Positions 56,767 through 64,000 of a stretch of DNA of 64,000 nt are shown one piece after another (positions within the stretch are counted from its first letter, which is position 1; every line of letters begins with the position of its first letter). Position numbers and translations under genes: made by a program. Source of the stretch: Oxalobacteraceae bacterium AB_14 (GTDB lineage: Bacteria > Pseudomonadota > Gammaproteobacteria > Burkholderiales > Burkholderiaceae_D); the NCBI GenBank assembly GCA_000381565.1, contig KB906724.1:1600766-1664765 (forward strand), in the 5' to 3' direction. The notes beneath the pieces are model-generated. The model worked only from the letters and a program-made list of their open reading frames with translations. It had not been told where the DNA came from and did no database searches.

Positions 56767-57789
56767 TTATTTCTGTATGCGCCACCCGTCGAACACGGTG
56801 CTGGCACGGACGATCAACTCCACCGGCGCGATCTTTTCTACTGCCTCTTCCTGCTGCCCGCTGAGCAGCAGTTCCACGCCCAGCGCGCCCAACGCCTTCT
56901 TGTCGATGCGCAGCGTCGTCAGCGGACGATGCCCCAGTACGGCGGTCGCGATGTCGTCGAAGCCGACGATGGCGATGTCGTGCGGGACCTTCAAACCCTT
57001 GGCCAGGCAGCAGCGCATCGCCACCAGCGCGGCGCTGTCGTTGTAGCAGAACACCGCATCGGGCGGATGGGGCAGCGACAGCAGCTTCTCCATCGCTTCC
57101 CAGGCGCCGGTTTCCAGGTCCACGCCGTCCGGCAGTCCCGCTTCCAGGCGCGGATCGGCCAGGATGCCTTCTTCAAACAGCGCCTGACGGTAGCCGCGTG
57201 CGCGCTCGCGGATGCTGTAGTGCGACAGCGGACCGGAGATGAAGCCCACACGGGTGCGGCCGGTGTCGATCAGGTGCTTGGTGGCCAGGTAGCCACCCAT
57301 CATATTGTCCGGGTTGACGGAGCTGTAGCCGCGCAGCTGCATATCGATCAGCACCAGCTGCTTGCCGGTCGAGCGCAGGGCGCTCAAGGTCTCCGGTTCG
57401 AAGAAGCCGGCGCAGACAATGCCGTCCGGCGCATGCATGCGTATCTGGTCGATCAAACCGTCCGCCGGACCGACCGCCATGAACGACAGCACGATGCCCT
57501 GCTTGCGGCAGGCTTCCTCGGCGCCGTGCAGCACCGGCGAGTAGAACGGGCTGCTCGACGCGGTGTTGTGCTGGCGGTGCAGCAGGAAGGTCAGCCGCCG
57601 CAGGCGCTTAGGCCGCAGCTTGCAAAAATCGTAGCCCAGTTCCCGCGCCGCTTCCAGCACCATCTGGCGGGTGGCCTCGGTCAGTCCGGGTTCATTCTTC
57701 AGCGCCCGCGAGATGGTCCCGGCGGACACTCCGGCGACACGGGCGATATCCCGTATCGTCACTCCGGCGGCATTCGTGGCATTGCCCAT
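56767..57789 (-). CDS. LacI family transcriptional regulator
   Basis: A 340-residue repressor with an N-terminal helix-turn-helix (VTIRDIARVAGVSAGTISRA, residues about 10-29), a hinge, and a periplasmic-binding-protein type effector domain (NMMGGYLATKHLIDTGRTRV, DAVFCYNDSAALVAM, IAIVGFDDI). It sits between the AGE/kinase genes and the divergent transporter and mannanase genes. Two matched operators in the gap (57910-57930 and 57988-58008) are its likely targets, with mannose or a mannan breakdown product as inducer. Confidence 0.9.
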   Translation of the reverse strand: MGNATNAAGVTIRDIARVAGVSAGTISRALKNEPGLTEATRQMVLEAARELGYDFCKLRPKRLRRLTFLLHRQHNTASSSPFYSPVLHGAEEACRKQGIVLSFMAVGPADGLIDQIRMHAPDGIVCAGFFEPETLSALRSTGKQLVLIDMQLRGYSSVNPDNMMGGYLATKHLIDTGRTRVGFISGPLSHYSIRERARGYRQALFEEGILADPRLEAGLPDGVDLETGAWEAMEKLLSLPHPPDAVFCYNDSAALVAMRCCLAKGLKVPHDIAIVGFDDIATAVLGHRPLTTLRIDKKALGALGVELLLSGQQEEAVEKIAPVELIVRASTVFDGWRIQK

Positions 57790-57909
57790 CTACCCTCCAA
57801 GTATCTTTATGAAACTGCTCGCGGCGGGGCCGTCGGCAGGATTCTGTATGAACGCAGTCTTGCATAAGCGTCCACGCCCGGTCAAACAAGTAGATGACTT
57901 TCCCGAAAA

Positions 57910-57930
57910 GTTTAGCGCAATTTACTAAAC
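57910..57930. promoter_or_regulatory. operator 1: GTTTAG-N9-CTAAAC
   Basis: A palindrome with perfect arms GTTTAG and CTAAAC separated by CGCAATTTA. It has the same arms and spacing as the site 78 bases to the right. It lies in the 314-base divergent gap between the LacI gene and the sugar transporter gene; the rest of that gap holds no gene. Confidence 0.75.
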
Positions 57931-57987
57931 ATGCCAGTTTTAGCCTTGCGCTGCGCCGCAACGGCGGCGTCGCGCCTATATCGGCGT

Positions 57988-58008
57988 GTTTAGTGAAGGT
58001 GGCTAAAC
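57988..58008. promoter_or_regulatory. operator 2: GTTTAG-N9-CTAAAC
   Basis: The second palindrome, arms GTTTAG and CTAAAC around TGAAGGTGG. The centre differs from operator 1 while arms and spacing are identical, which is what a conserved dimer-binding site should look like. The 78-base distance could allow repression by looping. Confidence 0.75.
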
Positions 58009-58103
58009 TGCGGCCGAAATGCGGCAGATGTTTGACCACCGGATGGCGCCCATGCAGAATCTTTTTCATTAATATAAAAACCATCCATACGGGAGACAGA
58101 TTT

Positions 58104-59378
58104 ATGGAACACGTTGCATCGGCAGCTATGCGTCGCCAAGGCCAAACGGACCAGGAGGGGACCAGCAACACCGTCCCGCTGGTCATCATCACGCTGCTGT
58201 TCTTCATGTGGGGCCTGCTAACGTCGCTAAACGACGTGCTGATCCCGCATCTGAAATCGATTTACACCCTTAATTATGTGCAGGCGATGCTGGTGCAGTT
58301 CTGCTTCTTCGGCGCCTACTTCATCGTTTCGCTGCCGGCCGGGATGCTGATCAAGCGCATCGGCTACCAGCGCGGCGCGGTCAGCGGCCTGGTACTGGCG
58401 GCCGGCGGTTGCGCGCTGTTCTATCCGGCGTCGATGAACGGCTACGCGCTGTTCCTGCTGGCTTTCTTTGTGCTCGCCAGCGGCATCACGATCCTGCAGG
58501 TGGCGGCCAATCCGTATGTGACGGTGCTGGGCGCGCCGGCCACCGCATCGAGCCGCCTGACGCTGACCCAGGCCTTCAATTCTCTGGGCACCACCATCGC
58601 CCCGACACTGGGCGGCATCCTGATCCTGTCCGAGGGCGCGCCTGCGGTGGCGAACCTGGTCAAGACCAAGGCCGAGGAGGCGGCCGCCGTGCAAGGCCCG
58701 TATCTGGCGCTGGCCGCCGCGCTGCTGGCGCTGGCCATCCTGTTCGCGTTGGTGCGCCTGCCGAAGATGACCCACGCGGAAGAGGAGGCGGGCGTTATCT
58801 CCACGGTTGAGAAATCCGTGCTGGCGCATCGCCACCTGGTGCTGGGAGCGATCGGCATCTTCCTATACGTGGGCGGAGAAGTCAGCATCGGCAGCTTCCT
58901 GATTAACTTCCTCGGCGAGTCGAATATCGCCAGCCTGCCGGCCGGCGCCGCCGCGCATTACGTCAGCTACTACTGGGGCGGCGCCATGATCGGCCGCTTC
59001 ATCGGCTTCGGCGTGATGCGTTATGTCAGCCCGGGCAAGGCGCTGGCCTTCAACTCGGCGGCGTCGATCGCGCTGATCCTGGCCGCCATCTTCGGCAGCG
59101 GCGCGGTCGCCATGTGGAGCATCATCGCGGTAGGCCTGTTCAACTCCATCATGTTCCCGACCATCTTCAGCATGGCGCTGCACAAGCTGGGCAAGCAGAC
59201 CGGCCAGGGCTCCGGCATCCTGTGCATGGCCATCGTCGGCGGCGCGGTCGTGCCGTTCGCGCAAGGCATTTTGGCTGATTCGATAGGCCTGCAATGGTCG
59301 TTCTTCGTGCCGGCCGCCTGCTACACCTTTATTCTCTATTTCGGCGTGAAGTACGCCGGCATGTACTCCGCAAAATAG
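58104..59378 (+). CDS. FucP/GluP-type sugar MFS transporter
   Basis: A 424-residue twelve-helix sugar/proton symporter of the fucose/glucose/galactose permease family. The first helix [20 protein letters not shown], with FFMWG and the Asn/Asp pair, and the later [12 protein letters not shown] and [11 protein letters not shown] are typical. GGGAGACA precedes ATG 58104; the frame further upstream covers the operators. In this gene set it should import mannose or a related hexose. The GH5 gene follows after 3 bases. Confidence 0.88.
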   Translation: MEHVASAAMRRQGQTDQEGTSNTVPLVIITLLFFMWGLLTSLNDVLIPHLKSIYTLNYVQAMLVQFCFFGAYFIVSLPAGMLIKRIGYQRGAVSGLVLAAGGCALFYPASMNGYALFLLAFFVLASGITILQVAANPYVTVLGAPATASSRLTLTQAFNSLGTTIAPTLGGILILSEGAPAVANLVKTKAEEAAAVQGPYLALAAALLALAILFALVRLPKMTHAEEEAGVISTVEKSVLAHRHLVLGAIGIFLYVGGEVSIGSFLINFLGESNIASLPAGAAAHYVSYYWGGAMIGRFIGFGVMRYVSPGKALAFNSAASIALILAAIFGSGAVAMWSIIAVGLFNSIMFPTIFSMALHKLGKQTGQGSGILCMAIVGGAVVPFAQGILADSIGLQWSFFVPAACYTFILYFGVKYAGMYSAK

Positions 59379-59381
59379 ACC

Positions 59382-60740
59382 ATGAAACGACTACTCAAAT
59401 TCTACGCCGCCGCACTGATGCTGGGCGCTTGCGGCATGGTTGGCGCGGCCGACGCCCACGGCGATTTCGTCAGCGCCAGGAAGACGCACTTCGCCCGCAA
59501 GGGCCAGGCCTACTACATCGTCGGCGCCAATTTCTGGTACGGCGGCTATCTCGGCTCGGCCGGCGGTGTGGGCGAGCGCGCCCGCCTGCTGAAGGAGTTG
59601 GACAATATGCGCGCGCTGGGCATCAACAACCTGCGGGTGCTGGCCGTGTCGGAAAAGACGGACATCAAGAGCGCGGTCAGCCCCGCAACGACGGCGGCGC
59701 CGGGCCAGTACGACGAAGAGCTGCTGGTCGGCCTGGACTTCCTGATGGCGGAAGTCGCCAAGCGCGATATGACGGTGGTGCTCTACCTGAACAACTTCTG
59801 GCAATGGTCCGGCGGCATGACGCAGTACCTGAACTGGTTCGAAGGCACGCCGGCGCTGGACCCCAACGTCACCAAGGACTTCGACGGCTTCCTGACCAGT
59901 ACCGCCGCCTTCTATCGCAGCGCCGCCTCGCAAGCCGAGTACCGCAACGTGATCGCCAGGATCGTCAAGCGCGTCAACACCGTCACCGGCAAGCCTTACT
60001 CCGAGGATGCCAGCATCATGGCGTGGCAGCTGGCGAACGAGCCGCGTCCTGGCACCAGCCGGGTAACGCCGAAGGAAAGGGCGGTCTACGTCAAATGGAT
60101 AGACGAAACGGCAGGCTATATTCATAGCCTGGACAAGAACCACATGGTCAGCAGCGGCAGCGAGGGCGTGGTCGGCTCGGCGCAGGATGCGCAGCTCTAC
60201 CTGGACGCTCACCGCACCAGCAATATCGACTACCTGACCTATCACCTCTGGCCCAAGAACTGGGGCTGGTTCGATTCGAAGAACCCAACCGGCAGCTGGG
60301 ACGGCGCCATTGCCAAGAGCCGCGACTACCTGAACACGCACATCGAACTGGCGAAGAAGCTGAACAAGCCTATCGTGCTGGAAGAGTTTGGGCTGGACCG
60401 CGACGGGCCGTCGTTCAGCATCAAGGCCACCACCAAGATCCGCGACCGCTACTACCGCGTAGTCTTCGACGTCATCTACCAGCGCGCCAGCAAGGGCGAT
60501 CCGATCGCCGGCTTCAATTTCTGGGCGTGGGGCGGCGCCGGCCGCGCCGCCAACGGGGATTACTGGTGGAAGCCGGGGAACGACTTCGTCGGCGACCCGC
60601 CACAGGAAGAGCAGGGGTTGTACTCGGTCTTCGATTCCGACGTCGGCTCCCTGTTGCTCATTAAGGAGTACGCCGACCGTTTGCACGGCATCTGCCGCGT
60701 TCCAACAACAGGTGCGCAGGCTTTTTGTAAAGTTATGTAA
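59382..60740 (+). CDS. GH5 endo-beta-1,4-mannanase-like glycoside hydrolase
   Basis: A 452-residue exported TIM-barrel hydrolase. The N-terminal MKRLLKFYAAALMLGACGMVGA has a possible lipobox (LGAC), so it may be a lipoprotein. The acid/base Glu is E220 in WQLANEPRPG and the nucleophile E335 in VLEEFGLDRD. IVGANFWYGGYLG and NFWAWGGAGR resemble GH5 mannanases of subfamily 7, which cut beta-mannan backbones. It is joined to the transporter gene and close to an isomerase and kinase, forming a complete route from mannan to fructose phosphate. Confidence 0.85.
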   Translation: MKRLLKFYAAALMLGACGMVGAADAHGDFVSARKTHFARKGQAYYIVGANFWYGGYLGSAGGVGERARLLKELDNMRALGINNLRVLAVSEKTDIKSAVSPATTAAPGQYDEELLVGLDFLMAEVAKRDMTVVLYLNNFWQWSGGMTQYLNWFEGTPALDPNVTKDFDGFLTSTAAFYRSAASQAEYRNVIARIVKRVNTVTGKPYSEDASIMAWQLANEPRPGTSRVTPKERAVYVKWIDETAGYIHSLDKNHMVSSGSEGVVGSAQDAQLYLDAHRTSNIDYLTYHLWPKNWGWFDSKNPTGSWDGAIAKSRDYLNTHIELAKKLNKPIVLEEFGLDRDGPSFSIKATTKIRDRYYRVVFDVIYQRASKGDPIAGFNFWAWGGAGRAANGDYWWKPGNDFVGDPPQEEQGLYSVFDSDVGSLLLIKEYADRLHGICRVPTTGAQAFCKVM

Positions 60741-60971
60741 GCATTTCTTACGAAGCCTTGCAGGACGGGGGCGCTGTCCCCGCCCTATCCCCTTGGCATC
60801 CCATCGGCGGTAAGGAAATGTAATGCAGTGATCCCTCGCTGAAAATTTATATCAATGAATTCAATAGCTTAGCCTGTTGGTTCTGTAAGGCAACTCACTC
60901 GCCTGTCACAGAAAAGCCGATGCTAGAATAAATTCATCGTTGTAAATAAAGCCATGCAAAGGGACTCAACC

Positions 60972-62222
60972 ATGCAAGTACGCCGGATTGTTCGCCACGC
61001 TCTGCTGATCGCCACGTTTTCCGCCCAGGCCTCCCAGGCCGGCACCCTGGTGATTGAGAGCTGGCGCGTCGACGATAAGACGCTGTGGGAAAAAGTGCTG
61101 CTGCCGGCCTTCGAAAAGAGCAATCCCGGCATCGAAGTCAAATTCGCGCCGACCGCGCCCACCGAGTACGACTCCAGCCTTGCCGCGCGCTTGGCAGGCG
61201 GCACCGCCGGCGACCTGATAGCCTGCCGTCCGTTCGATGTCTCGCTGTCGCTCTACAAGAAGGGCCATCTGGAAAAGCTGGACGGCAAGCCGGGCATGCA
61301 GAACTTCGCGCCCACTGCAACCGTGGCCTGGCAGACCGACGACGGCAAGGACACGTTCTGCATGCCGGTGGCCTCGGTGATCCACGGCTTCTTATACAAC
61401 AAGAAGATCTTCAAAAGACTCAACCTGCAACCGCCGAAGACCGTCGCTGAATTCTTCGCCGTGCTGGAGGCGCTGAAGAAGGGCGGTGTCGCACCGCTGG
61501 CGTTGGGCACGGCCGACCAGTGGGAATCGAGCCAAATGGTTTATACCAACATCGGCCCGAATTTCTGGCGCGGCGAGGAGGGCCGCAAGGCGCTTATCTC
61601 CGGCAAGGCCAAGTTGACCGACGCGCCGTTCGTCGAGGCCTTGCAGTTCGAGCAGAGGATGGGCACTTACCTCAGCAAGGGCGCCAGCGCCCAAACCTAC
61701 GGCGACAGCCAGAACCAGTTCGCCCTGGGCCGCGCGGCGATCTATCCGACCGGTTCCTGGGATATCTCTTACTTCGGCCAGACGCCGGGCCTGGAGCTGG
61801 GCGCGTTTGCGCCGCCGGTGCGCAAGGCGGGCGACCCGTGCTTCATCTCCGACCACATGGACATCGGCCTTGGCGTCAACAAAAAGTCCAAGAACAAGGA
61901 AGATGCCTACAAATTCCTGGCCTGGGTGGGCTCGCAGGAATTCGCGGACATCTACACCAACCGCGTGACCGGTTTCTTCTCGCTGTCCCATCACCTGATC
62001 GCGGTGCGCGATCCGGTGGCCAAGCAGATGGCGGAATGGCGCGGCAGCTGCGCTTCGACGATACGCTTCAACGCCCAGGTGCTCAATCGCGGGCAGCCCA
62101 GCATGGAAAGCGAGTTGTGGAACGTGAATGCGCAGGTATTGAACGGCAGGCTGGCCCCGAAGGACGCGGCGGCCAAGCTGCAAAACGGTTTTGCGAAGTG
62201 GTACAAGCCACAGCAAAAGTAG
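60972..62222 (+). CDS. ABC sugar transporter, extracellular solute-binding protein
   Basis: A 416-residue family 1 solute-binding protein. Signal peptide ends near SAQASQAG. LVIESWRVDDKTLWEKVLLPAFEK, GDLIACRPFDV and FALGRAAIYPTGSWDIS are typical of oligosaccharide binders. I chose ATG 60972 because AAGGGA lies about 10 bases upstream; ATG 60954 adds a short charged lead. Two permease genes follow. The region 60741-60971 holds its promoter, with an AT-rich stretch but no clear operator copy of the GTTTAG type. Confidence 0.9.
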   Translation: MQVRRIVRHALLIATFSAQASQAGTLVIESWRVDDKTLWEKVLLPAFEKSNPGIEVKFAPTAPTEYDSSLAARLAGGTAGDLIACRPFDVSLSLYKKGHLEKLDGKPGMQNFAPTATVAWQTDDGKDTFCMPVASVIHGFLYNKKIFKRLNLQPPKTVAEFFAVLEALKKGGVAPLALGTADQWESSQMVYTNIGPNFWRGEEGRKALISGKAKLTDAPFVEALQFEQRMGTYLSKGASAQTYGDSQNQFALGRAAIYPTGSWDISYFGQTPGLELGAFAPPVRKAGDPCFISDHMDIGLGVNKKSKNKEDAYKFLAWVGSQEFADIYTNRVTGFFSLSHHLIAVRDPVAKQMAEWRGSCASTIRFNAQVLNRGQPSMESELWNVNAQVLNGRLAPKDAAAKLQNGFAKWYKPQQK

Positions 62223-62262
62223 TATCACACCAATCCCTCCCCCTGATTGTGTGATTCCTTTG

Positions 62263-62294
62263 GCCGGCGCCGGGCGCGGCGCCGGCTCTTTTTT
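62263..62294 (+). terminator. strong hairpin with T tract between binding-protein and permease genes
   Basis: GCCGGCGCC pairs with GGCGCCGGC around a GGGCGC loop and is followed by TCTTTTTT. Located inside the ABC operon, it likely stops most transcripts after the binding protein so that permeases are made in smaller amount. Confidence 0.85.
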
Positions 62295-62315
62295 GCCCGA
62301 ATTCTGGAGGCTTAC

Positions 62316-63242
62316 TTGAAACACGTGGTTAATACGGTGCGGCCCTGGCGGTTGCTGATGTTCCTGGCGCCGGCGGTGAGCGTCTACTCCCTGTTTAGCG
62401 CGCTGCCGCTGGTGCAGACGCTGGCGCAGGGCTTCTTCAGCGCCGACGACAATGGCACGACGGTTTTCGTCGGCCTGGATAACTTCCGCACCATCCTGCT
62501 CGATCCGGATTGGTCGGCGGGGTTCTGGAACGCGATGGCCAACAACGCCAAATTCTTCTGCATCCACATGCTGCTGCAGAACCCAATCGGCCTGCTGCTG
62601 GCGACGTTGTTTAGCCTGAAAGGGCTGCGCGGCGCCCGTACCTACCGCACGCTGATCTTCTTGCCGACGCTGCTGTCGGTGGTGATCATCGGCTTTATCT
62701 GGCAGCTGATCCTGTCGCCGCTGTGGGGCGTGGGCGAGAAGCTGATGGGCTTTGCCGGCCTGGCCGACTGGTTCGCGCCGTGGATGGGGCAGGAGGAAAC
62801 CGCCCTGGCGACGCTGTCGATGATCTCGGTGTGGCAGTACATCGGCATGCCGATGATGCTGATCTATGCCGCGCTGCTGGCGGTGCCCGAGGAAATCGTC
62901 GAAGCGGCCCACGTGGAAGGGGCCAGCGCGCTGCGCATCTTCTGGCAGATCAAGCTGCCGCTGATCTATCCGACGCTCGGGCTGGTGACGATACTGACCT
63001 TCGTCGCCAATTTCAACGCCTTCGATCTGATCTACTCGATCAAGGGTGCGCTGGCCGGGCCGAATTATTCGACCGATATCCTGGGCACGCTGTTCTATCG
63101 CACCTTCTTCGGCTACCAGGCGCAGGTCGGCAATGCCTACCTGGGTTCCGCCGTCGCCACGCTGATGTTCCTGGTGATCCTGGCCGGCGTGGGCGTCTAT
63201 TTTGTCGGTGTCCAGCGCAGGCTGACCCGCTTTGCACTGTGA
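62316..63242 (+). CDS. ABC sugar permease 1 (MalF/UgpA-like)
   Basis: A 308-residue membrane permease with six predicted helices. The coupling EAA motif is EEIVEAAHVEGASALRIFWQ and then IKLPLI near residue 210. The start is TTG at 62316, with GGAGG five bases before it; ATG 62247 is rejected because it lies ahead of the internal terminator. It forms a heterodimer with the next permease. The ATPase gene is not seen and may lie beyond the window or be shared. Confidence 0.88.
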   Translation: MKHVVNTVRPWRLLMFLAPAVSVYSLFSALPLVQTLAQGFFSADDNGTTVFVGLDNFRTILLDPDWSAGFWNAMANNAKFFCIHMLLQNPIGLLLATLFSLKGLRGARTYRTLIFLPTLLSVVIIGFIWQLILSPLWGVGEKLMGFAGLADWFAPWMGQEETALATLSMISVWQYIGMPMMLIYAALLAVPEEIVEAAHVEGASALRIFWQIKLPLIYPTLGLVTILTFVANFNAFDLIYSIKGALAGPNYSTDILGTLFYRTFFGYQAQVGNAYLGSAVATLMFLVILAGVGVYFVGVQRRLTRFAL

Positions 63243-63252
63243 GGGCCGCGCC

Positions 63253-64000
63253 ATGACCGCTAGCGCCATGAATCCACCCGTACCGCTGGCCAGCCGCTTC
63301 GACCTGGGCCGCCTGATGGTGCACGCGACCCTGATCGCCTACACCGTGCTGGCGCTGTTCCCGATCGCGCTGATCCTGATTAATTCGGTCAAGAGCCGCG
63401 CCGCCATCTTCGACGATCCGCTGGCGCTGCCGACGATGGAGTCGCTGACCTTCATCGGCTTCCAGAAGGTACTGGCCAGCACCAACTTCCTGCTCTACTT
63501 CGGCAACAGCCTGTATGTCACGCTGGTGGCGCTGCTGTGCATCGTGCTGTTTGGCGCGATGGCGGCGTGGGCGCTGTCGGAGTACAGCTTCATGGGCAAC
63601 CGCGTGCTGACGCTGTTCCTCGCCCTCGGCATCATGATCCCGATCCGCCTCGGCACGGTGTCGATACTGGAGCTGATGGTCAAGCTGGACCTGGTCAACA
63701 CGCTGGCCGCGCTGATCCTGGTGTACACGGCGCAGGGCCTGCCGCTGGCGATCATGATCCTGTCCGAATTCATGCGCCAGGTGCCGTCGGAGTTGAAGGA
63801 CGCGGCCCGCTGCGACGGTGTCGGCGAAGTGCGCATCTTCTTCCAGGTGGTGCTGCCGCTGATACGGCCGGCGATTGCGACGGTGGCGGTGTTCACCATG
63901 ATCCCCGCCTGGAACGATTTGTGGTTCCCGCTGATCCTGGCGCCGTCCGACCGCACCAAGACAGTCACGCTGGGCGTGCAGCAGTTCATCGGCCAGTACG
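63253..64000 (+). CDS. ABC sugar permease 2 (MalG/UgpE-like), cut by window end
   Basis: The first 249 codons of a partner permease. It starts MTASAMNPPVPLASRFDLGR at 63253 with AGGGCC upstream, 10 bases after permease 1. Membrane helices include LIAYTVLALFPIALILINSV. The EAA coupling motif is present in QVPSELKDAARCDGVGEVRI followed by FFQVVLPLIRP. The frame is still open at base 64000; about 30 more residues are expected. Confidence 0.9.
   Translation, partial: MTASAMNPPVPLASRFDLGRLMVHATLIAYTVLALFPIALILINSVKSRAAIFDDPLALPTMESLTFIGFQKVLASTNFLLYFGNSLYVTLVALLCIVLFGAMAAWALSEYSFMGNRVLTLFLALGIMIPIRLGTVSILELMVKLDLVNTLAALILVYTAQGLPLAIMILSEFMRQVPSELKDAARCDGVGEVRIFFQVVLPLIRPAIATVAVFTMIPAWNDLWFPLILAPSDRTKTVTLGVQQFIGQY

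Overview
The window looks like a chromosomal segment of a betaproteobacterium, most likely Oxalobacteraceae (Massilia / Duganella / Janthinobacterium group). This is inferred from the high GC content, the gene neighbourhoods (isc operon, ilvBHC with pssA and leuA, an ECF sigma factor with DUF3619/DUF3106/RDD genes, rpsO-pnp), the chemoreceptor type, the PEP-CTERM-like protein and the B3 metallo-beta-lactamase. No phage, plasmid or CRISPR signature is visible. The one mobile element is a decayed group II intron.

Layout. 1-3846: end of the iron-sulfur assembly operon (iscU-iscA-hscB-hscA-fdx-iscX). 3833-6523: a methyltransferase, threonine aldolase and a pseudouridine-synthase-like protein. 6675-10641: a frameshifted chemoreceptor, then a minus-strand sigma factor-DUF3619-DUF3106-RDD group. 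11152-20212: branched-chain amino acid synthesis (ilvB, ilvH, ilvC, leuA) and pssA, with an orphan RHH antitoxin, an Lgt-like enzyme and two tandem SIMPL proteins lying between ilvC and pssA. 20209-25752: small accessory genes (binding protein, MarR/VOC pair with a clear operator, broken hydrolase, ABM monooxygenase/ArsR pair, sugar MFS, lipoprotein). 25921-28535: rpsO-pnp, with the group II intron directly after the pnp terminator.

31007-38281 is the most unusual block: six plus-strand genes, five junctions of which four are 4-base ATGA overlaps, encoding a MoxR-like AAA+ ATPase, an unknown protein, a HEXXH metallopeptidase fused to a VWA domain, a second unknown protein, a PaaK/CapK-like adenylate-forming ligase and a NadR-type NMN adenylyltransferase/nicotinamide riboside kinase. 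I know of no described system with this composition, and it is my leading candidate for something new.

38369-41466: a cytochrome c-sorbosone dehydrogenase diverges from a subclass B3 metallo-beta-lactamase across a perfect palindrome, and an alpha/beta hydrolase follows. 41451-50626 (minus) is a self-contained selenocysteine unit: formate dehydrogenase alpha with an in-frame UGA, beta and gamma subunits, fdhE, selA, selB and tRNA-Sec. 50770-54426: a MINPP-type histidine phosphatase with a TonB-dependent receptor. 54513-64000: a mannose/mannan utilisation region (fructokinase-like kinase, AGE isomerase, LacI regulator, FucP-type transporter, GH5 mannanase and an ABC sugar importer that runs off the window), with two matched operators between the LacI gene and the transporter.
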